NCBI RefSeq assembly: GCF_000718095.1
Contig: NZ_JOEI01000005.1
Location: forward strand, 550,010-614,009
Reading direction: 5' to 3'
From: Streptomyces scopuliridis RB72
GTDB taxonomy: Bacteria > Actinomycetota > Actinomycetes > Streptomycetales > Streptomycetaceae
Length of the DNA stretch: 64,000 nucleotides
Under the pieces are notes generated by a model that searched no databases, had not been told where the DNA came from, and saw only the letters and a list, made by a program, of their open reading frames with translations. The first letter of the stretch is position 1. Every line of letters begins with the position of its first letter. This document shows, piece by piece, positions 48,501 to 56,140 of this stretch. The position numbers and the translations under genes were made by a program.

Positions 48501-49628
48501 GTGGAACGCCTCGATCCAGGTACGGGGCCTGCCGTACAGATGGGCGAGGGAGGAGTGGATCCGGGCGTCCCCGTGGTGGTCGGAGCCGGGCGCGGAGAAC
48601 CAGCGGTGCGTACGGGCGTAGTCCGCGTACAACTCGACACCGGCGACGGGGTGGCCGGCGCGGGCCGGGTCCTGCTGGTCGCAGCCGACGACGAGCCCAT
48701 GCCGCTCGTGCCAGGCGGCGAGGGGGCGGAAGAAGGCCGCTTCGGCGAGTTCGGCGCGGGTCAGATGGTAGTCGTGGCGGATCCGGTGGACGTCCGGCCG
48801 GTGCGCGCCGTCCTCGTACAGGGCGTCCAGATGCGGCATCAGATCGTAGCCGCGCAGCCGTCGGAAGGCGTCGGCGAACTCGGCGGACCAGGTGGGCAGG
48901 GAGGGCAGTTCGTCCTGGAAAGACCCGACGACGACGGTGCCGAGGCGGTCGCCGAGCCGTCGCTCGAACTCGCCGTGCACCCCCGCCAGCAGCGCCGCGC
49001 AGGCGTCGGCGCCGAGGTAGTCGAAGCCCAGGGCGGTGTGGTGATGGAGCGTCAACCGCCAACGTCCGGGGCCCGGTGCCCGTACGGTCACGGTCGGTCC
49101 GTCCGCGACGAGCGGGAGCGTGATCGCGGGACCGGTGGCAGATCCGTCGCCGTCGACCGGTTCCGCGTGGCCCGCCAGCGGCTGCCCGTCGTCGGGGCAG
49201 CGCAGCTCGCCGGGGCCGTCCACCACGGCACGTACGCGGTCGAGCCGGCGGCCCGCGTACCCGTGCCGTTCGTCGACCAGGCGTGCCTGGAGGTCGGCAC
49301 CGGAGAATCCGAGCTGGTCGTAGAACCAGAGCCCGATGCCCAGGTCGCGCGCGTCGTCGCAGACCCCTTCGAGCAGCGCCCACCAGGGGTCGGAGAGGAA
49401 CGGGGGATCGTCGGCGTCGGAGCCGAACAGCGGCCCGGACGGCGCGAGGTTGAGCAGGACCAGGTTGAACACCCCGCCCTCCGCGAAGCGTTGGAGCTGG
49501 TCGCGCAGGCGCGCGCGGTCGAGCCGTTCCCCGCTCCACCACCAGATGGCGGTGGGCGAGAACGCGCGCGGCGGTTCGGTCAGGACCTCCGCGATGCTCG
49601 TGGGGAGGGAGGGTCCTACGTACGTCAT
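45510..49628 (-). CDS. GH106-like alpha-L-rhamnosidase
   Basis: A 1372-residue glycosidase starting at an ATG with GAGGAA upstream. The N-terminal region SPTAIWWWSGERLDRARLRDQLQRF with FNLVLLNLAPSGP is the start of the GH106 catalytic barrel, and DQQDPARAGHPVAGVELYAD and STGWGGTLEETYDWLLPWL continue it. Beta-sandwich domains fill the C-terminal half. GH106 enzymes remove terminal L-rhamnose from pectin rhamnogalacturonan or plant rhamnosides. No signal peptide is visible, so it should act on oligosaccharides inside the cell after import by the adjacent ABC system. It is last of a five-gene operon with a GH78 rhamnosidase at its head. Family assignment is by motif and architecture. Confidence 0.7.
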   Translation of the reverse strand: MTYVGPSLPTSIAEVLTEPPRAFSPTAIWWWSGERLDRARLRDQLQRFAEGGVFNLVLLNLAPSGPLFGSDADDPPFLSDPWWALLEGVCDDARDLGIGLWFYDQLGFSGADLQARLVDERHGYAGRRLDRVRAVVDGPGELRCPDDGQPLAGHAEPVDGDGSATGPAITLPLVADGPTVTVRAPGPGRWRLTLHHHTALGFDYLGADACAALLAGVHGEFERRLGDRLGTVVVGSFQDELPSLPTWSAEFADAFRRLRGYDLMPHLDALYEDGAHRPDVHRIRHDYHLTRAELAEAAFFRPLAAWHERHGLVVGCDQQDPARAGHPVAGVELYADYARTHRWFSAPGSDHHGDARIHSSLAHLYGRPRTWIEAFHSTGWGGTLEETYDWLLPWLRAGATLYNPHAVYYTTKGGWWEWAPPGTDWRQPYWTHHRVFADAVTRLCAILSLGSHLCDTAILLPTTTAQTGAALDGVSADARRAQAVYLELVGDMTWFRTRPGVIDRLGLDADVIDDDSLARALVRDSDDGTRLCVAGESYATVVLPACTALEEDTALRLLEFASAGGELIAIGALPEHVIGRDGAAGPDKIRDELSACFADGRAVLVPTADDLGEALGRERARTGTEPVVRASVPALARRVDDATVVFLTAASFDVPRATRAAVAAPDERGAAQGWIDARYDFDPDRYVRHAQVRVRDVEGPAVLLDPFGGEPRTVRVRAVEDDERAVEVEVPFDRGPAAVLVFPARTAARATGWMAERPGCADAPVVEGAGRTTVEVPADAEWDMTLVPTLDNTWGDFARPATGPAGSAVVECRTFRRGRAGDPARPRAHATFGPHALLLDGDGDGDDDGGSDSDDGGGSPLEWSGTRGIHKDPIHRDVLGPKGHVPEEFVRIGPTAAGTVARVRTELLLDEAFDGHLAVGAAAAKTVRLGGVPVALDDGGHLAMGPVRLAPGSHLLELDLTPDHDVDLRAHVALVRDPERYRRPEWILVPGGRAALATTLTVADLPGRAIVQIAARGRCVLRVNGQVVGIQGGFDPYAEHTVPRVRRHDIAPALRIGANELAVETDGGEDPAVLVDAALYDIDGRCVTTVHSDGTWRAERAGEPVPVVVRREQVGDPAALYLRRRPHPLPGAAWLDPDADDGTVVPVGFAVPGARPGVEWFRCELPPGTDRLTVDTYGATTVFVDGHERTTTASAGSGGVADAHTVTVDLSADGPSGTRTATLRVETRPGRQGGAALAGPVRCEVGPGRIRTGDWEARGLAEYSGGVRYSRVMTLPAGAGTGQVSLDLGRVRGTAEVRIDGVAAGVRVCSPYVFDVTGLAGPGDRTVEITVFGTLAPYLDATSPTHFVFPGQRVTGLMGPVRLTIGPPGPTP

Positions 49629-49655
49629 ATGGTGTTCCTCAGCCTTTAGCAGCCT

Positions 49656-50519
49656 TCAGCCTTTGAGTCCGCCCGCGAAGCCCTTGATCACATAGCGCTG
49701 GAGCAGCAGGAAGACCACGAGAATCGGCAGCGCGGCCAGCGCCAGACCGGCGAAGACGAGGCCGTAGTCGGAGACGTACTGGCCCACGAACGAGAACACG
49801 CCCACGGGGACGGTCTCCTTGCCGGATCCGCCGAGATACAGCAGCGGGGTGAAGAAGTCGTTCCAGATGAAGACCGCGTTCAGGATGATCACGGTGCCGG
49901 TGATCGGCCGCAGCAGGGGGAAGACGATACGGGTGAACGCCTGGCGGTGGTCGCAGCCGTCGATCAGCGCGGCCTGCGCGTAGTCCTGGGGCAGGGCGCG
50001 GATGAACCCCGTATAGAGGAAGACCGTGAACGGCAGCTGGATGCCCGTGTAGAAGAGGACCATGCCGTGGTACGTGCCGAGCCAGCCGAGGTCGTCGACG
50101 AGTTTGTACAGCGGGATCATGCCGAGCTGGAACGGCAGCACGATGCCCAGCAGGAAGAGGATGTAGAGCCCGTAGCCGAGTCCTCGGGCGCGGCGCGCGA
50201 GGTAGTAGGCGCCGGTGGAGCCGAGGACGATCAGCAGCAGCAGGCTGATGACGGTGATGATCGTGCTGTTGAGCAGGGCGGGTCCGAGGGAGGCGGAGGA
50301 CCACGCGTTGCCGAAGTTGGCGAAGGTGGGCGGCGCGGGCGGCGACAGGGGCGAGTCGGCGATCTGCGCGGGGTCCTTCATCGCCAGCGTGACCAGCGCG
50401 TACACCGGGAACAGGAAGACCACCGCGACGGCGGCCATGACCAGTTCCAGGCCGTAACCGCCGTAGCGGGGGCGGCGCTTGGGCGCGGTGCTGCGGGGAG
50501 TCGTGGCGGTGGTGCTCAC
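49656..50519 (-). CDS. Sugar ABC transporter permease, MalG type (rhamnoside operon)
   Basis: The GTG at 50519 overlaps the previous stop (GTGA), giving 287 residues. Six membrane segments and the EAA loop DYAQAALIDGCDHRQAFTR place it in the CUT1 MalG group. With the preceding permease it forms the channel for the sugar brought by the lipoprotein. No ATPase is in the operon, so the shared Streptomyces ATPase MsiK is the likely motor. Longer frames that run through this gene from 52142 are chance extensions across the neighbouring genes. Confidence 0.87.
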   Translation of the reverse strand: MSTTATTPRSTAPKRRPRYGGYGLELVMAAVAVVFLFPVYALVTLAMKDPAQIADSPLSPPAPPTFANFGNAWSSASLGPALLNSTIITVISLLLLIVLGSTGAYYLARRARGLGYGLYILFLLGIVLPFQLGMIPLYKLVDDLGWLGTYHGMVLFYTGIQLPFTVFLYTGFIRALPQDYAQAALIDGCDHRQAFTRIVFPLLRPITGTVIILNAVFIWNDFFTPLLYLGGSGKETVPVGVFSFVGQYVSDYGLVFAGLALAALPILVVFLLLQRYVIKGFAGGLKG

Positions 50520-51502
50520 GCGGTGACCTCCCGGGCGCGCAGATAACGGAGTTGGACGAGGGAGACGGCGGCGACGAACAGCGCGAGCACGAGCGCGACG
50601 GCGGTGCTGTAGCCGAACTTCCCGAAGACGAAGGCCTCTTTGTACAGCACGGTCGACAGCGTCTCGCTCGATGTGCCGGGGCCGCCGTTGGTGGCCGCGT
50701 AGACCTGGTCGAAGAGCTTGAGTCCGCCGATGGTCGACAGCATGAGGTTGATGGTCAGCGCCGGGGCCAGCAGCGGCCAGGTGACATAGCGGAAGCGCTG
50801 CCAGGTGCCCGCGCCGTCGATGCGGGCGGCCTCGTGGAGTTCGGCGGGTACGCTCTGGAGGCCGGCGAGGAAGATGACCATCGAGTATCCGGCGTACTGC
50901 CAGACGACCATGGCGGCGACGGACCAGAGGGCGAGCGAGGGGTTGCCGAGCCAGTCCTGGCGCAGTCCGCCGAGGCCGAGGGCGCCGAGGATTCCGTTGA
51001 GCCCCGCGCCGTTGTCCGGGTTGTAGACGTACTTCCAGAGGAAGGCGACCATGACGGGGCTGACGACGGCGGGCGCGAAGAAGATCACCCGCAGCAGCGA
51101 CCGGGACCGGATGTTGGCGTTCACGCCGAGCGCGAGCAGCAGGCCGATGCCGTTCTGGACGACGACCACCGCGAGGGTGAGCAGCAGGGTGTTGCTGACG
51201 GATTCCAGGGCGCGGTCGTCGTTCAGCAGGGTACGGAAGTTGTCCAGGCCGACGAAGGCGAAGTCGCCGACGCCGGACCAGTCGGTGAAGGCGTACACCA
51301 CCCCGGCGAGGCTCGGATAGAGGACGACGACGGCGTACACGAGGAGCGCGGGGACGACGAAGGCCCAGGGCGGGAGGGTGGCGTCGCGGTGGCGCCGGGT
51401 CCGTCCCGCCGGAGCGGGCGCGCCACTCTTCGCGGGCGCGCCGCCGACCGCCGGGCCGGGTTTCTCGGGGCCTGAAGTGGCGGTATCCGGGAGGGAGTTC
51501 AC
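50516..51502 (-). CDS. Sugar ABC transporter permease, MalF type (rhamnoside operon)
   Basis: The GTG at 51502 overlaps the stop of the binding-protein gene as GTGA and gives 328 residues, with GGGAAG upstream. A Pro/Gly-rich cytoplasmic head of about 40 residues is followed by six membrane segments; VVLYPSLAGVVYAFTDWSG and the EAA loop ELHEAARIDGAGTWQRFRY are typical of CUT1 permeases. It pairs with the MalG-type permease that follows. The substrate, inferred from the flanking GH78 and GH106 genes, is a rhamnose-containing oligosaccharide or glycoside. Confidence 0.87.
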   Translation of the reverse strand: MNSLPDTATSGPEKPGPAVGGAPAKSGAPAPAGRTRRHRDATLPPWAFVVPALLVYAVVVLYPSLAGVVYAFTDWSGVGDFAFVGLDNFRTLLNDDRALESVSNTLLLTLAVVVVQNGIGLLLALGVNANIRSRSLLRVIFFAPAVVSPVMVAFLWKYVYNPDNGAGLNGILGALGLGGLRQDWLGNPSLALWSVAAMVVWQYAGYSMVIFLAGLQSVPAELHEAARIDGAGTWQRFRYVTWPLLAPALTINLMLSTIGGLKLFDQVYAATNGGPGTSSETLSTVLYKEAFVFGKFGYSTAVALVLALFVAAVSLVQLRYLRAREVTA

Positions 51503-52809
51503 GATTTCTTCCCGTACGCCTGGTCCATCTTCCCCAGTGCGCCGGCGACATCCGTCTTCCCCGCGAGCAGTTCCTGTACGGCGGCGAAGTGGGCGGGCTG
51601 GACCTCGGCGTTGGGCCAGCTCTGGTCCATGAAGGGAACGGCGCGGTTGGCGTCGATGATGGGCAGGAAGCCGGCCAGGGCGGGATCGATCTCGGTGGTG
51701 GCGTCGCGGGTGAAGGGGATCGCCGAGACGGCCGTCGCCCAGCGGTTGATGTTCTCCTGCTGCCCGAGGAATTCGATGAACGCCTTGGCCTCGGCCGGGT
51801 TCTTGGCGTGCGCGGCCACGCCGAGGCCGACGACGATGCCCGCCGGAATCCATAGCTCGGCGGGATTGTCACCGCCGGGGAAGGGGAACATGCCCAGGTC
51901 GTCGGGGGTGGGGGTGGCCTGCCGGAAGTTGGCGAGCACGGCCGAGACCTGGACGGCCATGGCCGCTTTCCCGCTCGCGACCAGCGAGGTCTGCTGTTCG
52001 TAGGTGGTGCCGTTGGGGTTGTCGTTGAAGAAGCCCTTGCGCTGGAGCTCCTGGTACTTGCCCAGCGCGTCGGCCCAGCCGGAGCCGGCGAACTTCGCGC
52101 GGCCGGCGGCCATGTCGGCGTCGAAGCCGGGGGTCTTGGCATAGACGGCGTTGGGGACCAGCGCGTAGCTGATCAGCTGGGTGACCCAGGGGGTCTGGGC
52201 GCCGAGCGCGATGGGCACTATGCCCTTCGCCTTGAGCTTGGCGCAGACGTCGAGCAGTTCGCTCCAGGTCCTGGGCGGCTGGACGCCGGCCGTGGCGAAG
52301 GCCTTCTTGTTGTAGATGGCGCCGATGACACTGCTGCCCGCGGAGTAGAGATAGGTCTTGCCGTCATGGCGGTAGGCGGGGTCGAAGTTCTTGGGGATGC
52401 GCTGGGTCCACTTCTGCCCGCCGAGGTCGGTGAGCAGTCCGGCCTTGGCCAGCTCGACCATGGACATCGCGCTGCCGCTGCCGGGGAACAGCACATGCAC
52501 ATCGGGGGCGTTGCCGCCGGCGAGCTGGGTGCGTACGACCGTCTGCACCTGGTCGGTGGGGGCGAAGGAGGTGGAGAAGGCGGGGTCGGGGTGGCTCTTG
52601 CGGTAGAGAGCGAGCAGTTCCTCGATGGGCTTCTGCTGGTCGGCGACGCCGACGATACGCACCTTGTCCGAGCCGCCGGAGCTGGAGCACGCGGTGAGCA
52701 GCGGGGGAAGCGCGGCCAGGGCGGCGACTCCGCCGCCGGCGCGGAGGAACCCCCGGCGGCTGACCGTGCCCGGGACAGGCTCTGACAGGCTGCGGGAACC
52801 TGTGGTCAT
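51499..52809 (-). CDS. Sugar-binding lipoprotein of the rhamnoside operon
   Basis: The ATG at 52809 has GAGGAGG upstream and gives 436 residues. A twin-arginine signal (VSRRGFLRAGG) ends in a lipobox (LPPLLTACSSS), so the protein is Tat-exported and lipid-anchored. The mature domain has the CUT1 binding-protein pattern TQLAGGNAPDVHVLFPGSGS and AMAVQVSAVLANF. It captures the glycan and passes it to the two permeases encoded next. Its start overlaps the stop of the GH78 gene and its stop overlaps the first permease, so translation is coupled throughout. Confidence 0.88.
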   Translation of the reverse strand: MTTGSRSLSEPVPGTVSRRGFLRAGGGVAALAALPPLLTACSSSGGSDKVRIVGVADQQKPIEELLALYRKSHPDPAFSTSFAPTDQVQTVVRTQLAGGNAPDVHVLFPGSGSAMSMVELAKAGLLTDLGGQKWTQRIPKNFDPAYRHDGKTYLYSAGSSVIGAIYNKKAFATAGVQPPRTWSELLDVCAKLKAKGIVPIALGAQTPWVTQLISYALVPNAVYAKTPGFDADMAAGRAKFAGSGWADALGKYQELQRKGFFNDNPNGTTYEQQTSLVASGKAAMAVQVSAVLANFRQATPTPDDLGMFPFPGGDNPAELWIPAGIVVGLGVAAHAKNPAEAKAFIEFLGQQENINRWATAVSAIPFTRDATTEIDPALAGFLPIIDANRAVPFMDQSWPNAEVQPAHFAAVQELLAGKTDVAGALGKMDQAYGKKS

Positions 52810-55736
52810 GGTGTGTCCTCCTCGTGTGATCCGGCGAGCGACGCCGCCGGGCTTGGAGCACGTCGGGGCCCGGCGCTCGCGACGGGCGCCGTCGGGTACC
52901 CGCCCGTGGGACGCGAGGGGTACGTGGGACGCGAGGGGTACGACGCGGTGAAGCGGTAGACGCCCGAGCCGACGCGGTAGACGGAGTGGCCCGAGGCGGT
53001 GTCGGTGGCGGGGATGGTCGCGAGGAGCGTGAGGTGCTCGCCGTCCACCGGCACCGCGCCGGATTCGCGGACCGAGCCGTGGTCGTCGGTGGGTACGTGC
53101 ACCTCGGCGCTCGCCCCCGGCGGCACCTGGACGCGCAGGCCGAGGGTCTGGTCGTGGCGTTCCCAGCGCACCGTGACGGTGCCCCGGGCCGATTCGTAAC
53201 CGGCGCTCGCGTGGCCGAGTTCGCCGGGCCGGGGCCGGATCAGCAGCTTCCGGTATCCGGTGGAGTCGGGGCTCTGGTCGAGTCCGGCGACGCCCCGGTA
53301 GAGCCATTCGCCGATCGAGCCGAGCGCGTAGTGGTTGAAGGAGTTCATCGAGGGGGCGCGGAACCCTGTGCCGGGTGTCCAGCCGTCCCAGCGTTCCCAG
53401 ATGGTGGTGGCGCCGTGGCGCAGCGGGAACAGCCAGGACGGTACGTCGGTACGGCGCAGCAGCGCGTGCGCCAGGTCGGCGCGGCCGTACGCGTCCAGGA
53501 CGGGCGCGGCCAGCGCGACGCCGAGGAAGCCGGTCTGGAGCGCGGGCCCGGCCTTCTCGATGAGTTCGGCGAGCCGCTGGGCGGCGGGGCCGGTCGCGTC
53601 CTCGGGCAGCAGACCGAAGGCGAGGGCGACGAGATAGCCGGTCTGTGTGTCGCCCGCGATCCGTACGGTGGGGTCGCCTTCCGCGTTCTTGTCGGTCGTC
53701 ACGAACCGTTCACTGAAGGCGGTACGGATGTCGGCGGCCAGCCGGTGGTACTCGCGCGCCACCTCCGGGAGCCCCAGCACCTCCGCGGCGCTCGCGGTGA
53801 GGCGGGTGCTGTGCGCGAAGTAGGCGGTGGCGATGACCTCGCGCGGGGTCGGGACACCGGGGGCGAGCCAGTCGGAGAAGTGCGGACCGACGTGCCGGCG
53901 CCAGATCAGGTCCGGGTTGTGACGGTGGATCAGACCGATCCAGGCGCGCATGGCGGGTAGCGCCCGGGAGAGGAAGCGCGGGTCGTCGTAGGTGCGGTAC
54001 AGATGCCAGGGGATGATCACGCCCGCGTCGCCCCAGCCGGGAGCGCCCTCGTCGGCGACGCCGATGAGGCGTGGCGCGACATTGGTGAAGCCGCCCTCGG
54101 GGGTGCGGGCGTCCTCGATGTCGCGGAGCCACTTGGTGAAGAACGCGGCGACATCGGCGTTGAGCGCGGCGGTCGGCAGGAAGACCTGCGCGTCGGCGAG
54201 CCAGCCGAGCCGTTCGTCACGCTGCGGGCAGTCCGTGGGCACACTGACGAAGTTCGAGCGCTGTCCCCAGACCACACAGTCGTGGAGCCGGCGGATCTCG
54301 GGGTCGGAACAGTCGAACGCGCCGGACCATGGTGTGTCGCTGTGCAGCGCCACGGCGACGACATCGGAGTCGTACAGCCGCGGGACTCCGCTGATCTCCA
54401 CGAAACGGAACCCGTGGTACGTGAAGCGCGGCTCGAAGACGAGGTGTTCACGGCCGTCACCGATCAGTACGTCGGTGGCGGCGGCGGTGCGCAGGTTCGC
54501 GGTGTAGAGGCGGCCCGTCTCGTCCAGCGCCTCGGCGTGGCGTACGACCACCCGCGCGCCGGGGGCGAGTCCGGCGACGCGGAGCCTTACCCGGCCGGCG
54601 AGATTCTGGCCGAAGTCGACGATATGGGTGTCGTGTCCGCCGTCGGCCGTGACACCACCGTTGCCGTGGGGGACGCGGGTGATCGAGCGGGGGCGTAACG
54701 CGGTCGTGGCCCGTACCGGTTCGTCGACGGACGCCACGAGCAGGCGATGGCCGGTGTCCGTGATCAGCGCCGGTGACCAGTCCGTGTCGTCGAAGCCGGG
54801 CAGATCCCAGCCGTCGGCCGCGTGCCGCAGATCGTGGCACTCCCCCATGAGCAGGTCGGCGTGGCGGATCTCCCCGGTGTGGGTGCGCCATGTGTCGTCG
54901 GTGACGATCGTGGTGGTACGGCCGTCGGCGTGGTCGATATGAAGCTCCGCCAGAAACTGCGGGAACGCGCCGTAGTGGGCGCCGGCCCTGCGGGGCTCGA
55001 AGCCGACGAACCCGCTCCACCAGCCGTCCGCGATGGTCGCGGCGAGCACGTTCTCGCCGTCGCGGACCAGTTCGGTCACGTCGTACGTCTGGTACTGGAC
55101 GCGGCGGGTGTAGTCGGTCCAGCCGGGCGCGAGTTCGGCGTCGCCGACGCGGGTGCCGTTGAGGCGGACCTCGTACAGGCCACGCGCGCTGACGTACAGC
55201 CGGGCGCGGAGGGCGGCGGGGCCGGTGAAGGCGCGCCGGAGCGTGGGGCAGGGGGCGAGACCGTGGTCGTCCAGGGCGCGTTCGCCCTCGGTCGGCGCGT
55301 CCATGACCGGGATCGGGCGGGGATCGTGGCCGATCCACGAGGCGCGCCACTCGTCCGCGCCGCGGAACGCGGTCTCGAACCACGATGTCGCCTCGACGGC
55401 CGCGGCCGAACCGCCTTCGGCCGTAGGTCCGGTGGGGTCCGTCCGCTCGGCCGGCCAGACGGCGACCCGCCAGTGATAGCGCGTACGGGACTTCAGCGCG
55501 GGTCCGGCGTAGACGGCTCCGATCGCGTCGGGGTCCTCGATCCGGCCGGTGTCCCAGAGGGGTTGGCCGCCCTCGTCCAAGTCCTCGGCCCGGTCGGCGA
55601 CCCGCACGCGGTACGCGAGCGGCGCATCGCCCCGGTGCGCGGACGCGAGCCGCCAGGAGAGCAGGGGCGCGGCCTCATCGATGCCCAGCGGGGTGGCGCG
55701 GTGGTCGCATCGCAGGGCGTAGGGCCGCAGGGACAC
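52806..55736 (-). CDS. GH78 alpha-L-rhamnosidase
   Basis: From the second of two GTGs (55736), which has AGGA seven bases before it, the protein has 976 residues; the first GTG (55742) lies too close to the ribosome site. It begins with beta-sandwich domains (LGIDEAAPLLSWRLAS), then VDFGQNLAGRVRLRVAG, and the (alpha/alpha)6 catalytic domain with DCPQRDERLGWLADAQVF near residue 500 and TTIWERWDGWTP further on; both segments hold acidic catalytic residues in characterised GH78 enzymes. No signal peptide is seen. It cleaves terminal L-rhamnose from imported glycosides. The C-terminus carries a duplicated YPSRPT unit. It is first in the operon. Confidence 0.88.
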   Translation of the reverse strand: MSLRPYALRCDHRATPLGIDEAAPLLSWRLASAHRGDAPLAYRVRVADRAEDLDEGGQPLWDTGRIEDPDAIGAVYAGPALKSRTRYHWRVAVWPAERTDPTGPTAEGGSAAAVEATSWFETAFRGADEWRASWIGHDPRPIPVMDAPTEGERALDDHGLAPCPTLRRAFTGPAALRARLYVSARGLYEVRLNGTRVGDAELAPGWTDYTRRVQYQTYDVTELVRDGENVLAATIADGWWSGFVGFEPRRAGAHYGAFPQFLAELHIDHADGRTTTIVTDDTWRTHTGEIRHADLLMGECHDLRHAADGWDLPGFDDTDWSPALITDTGHRLLVASVDEPVRATTALRPRSITRVPHGNGGVTADGGHDTHIVDFGQNLAGRVRLRVAGLAPGARVVVRHAEALDETGRLYTANLRTAAATDVLIGDGREHLVFEPRFTYHGFRFVEISGVPRLYDSDVVAVALHSDTPWSGAFDCSDPEIRRLHDCVVWGQRSNFVSVPTDCPQRDERLGWLADAQVFLPTAALNADVAAFFTKWLRDIEDARTPEGGFTNVAPRLIGVADEGAPGWGDAGVIIPWHLYRTYDDPRFLSRALPAMRAWIGLIHRHNPDLIWRRHVGPHFSDWLAPGVPTPREVIATAYFAHSTRLTASAAEVLGLPEVAREYHRLAADIRTAFSERFVTTDKNAEGDPTVRIAGDTQTGYLVALAFGLLPEDATGPAAQRLAELIEKAGPALQTGFLGVALAAPVLDAYGRADLAHALLRRTDVPSWLFPLRHGATTIWERWDGWTPGTGFRAPSMNSFNHYALGSIGEWLYRGVAGLDQSPDSTGYRKLLIRPRPGELGHASAGYESARGTVTVRWERHDQTLGLRVQVPPGASAEVHVPTDDHGSVRESGAVPVDGEHLTLLATIPATDTASGHSVYRVGSGVYRFTASYPSRPTYPSRPTGGYPTAPVASAGPRRAPSPAASLAGSHEEDTP
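52906..52941. repeat. 18-bp perfect tandem duplication in the GH78 C-terminus
   Basis: GTGGGACGCGAGGGGTAC occurs twice in a row and adds an in-frame YPSRPT repeat to the disordered C-terminus. Confidence 0.85.
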
Positions 55737-56140
55737 GAGCACGTCCTTCCTTCGCGCCGGGAGCGGCGCGTCACCGTCGACTGTTCGTCAGTTCGTCTGC
55801 TCGTCGTCACTTGCACGGCGTGAAGACGACCATCTTCGAATGTGAAATCTAACGTGAATTCTGTGGCGTGGAGACTATGAGCCCCTCGCGAGAGGTGTCA
55901 AGAGTGTTACCGAGGTGCGCATTAGCCATCTCATGCCGCAATCGATCTTCGCTCGGGAGGCCCTTACAGTCGCCTACGACAAGCGTTGTAGCCCCCGCAG
56001 CGGGTGCTCTTGTACCCCGTGATTCTCATGTGATATTCACCGTGTGATTACAACACGAACGGACGTTAAATCAAGCGTCGATACCCCTTCGAGTACCTCG
56101 GCTCGGGCGGGATCCCGCACGACGGAACGGACCAGCATCC
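55737..56140. promoter_or_regulatory. Divergent control region between GH78 operon and phoD
   Basis: This AT-richer stretch must hold promoters for both directions. I see an imperfect LacI-like palindrome (CTACGACAAGCGTTGTAG, 55974-55991), GTGATATTCAC (56030-56040) and CGTGT-N7-ACACG (56041-56057), the last two nearer phoD. No classical -35/-10 pair stands out and no gene is supported. Confidence 0.4.

Noticed and set aside
45591..49649. 1352-residue open frame antisense to the GH106-like gene
   Set aside because: No family motifs, and the minus-strand protein has clear glycosidase features.
56020..56070. PHO box before phoD
   Set aside because: Only one 7-base match (ATTCACC) is seen and the neighbouring 11-base units do not repeat it, so phosphate control is not supported.
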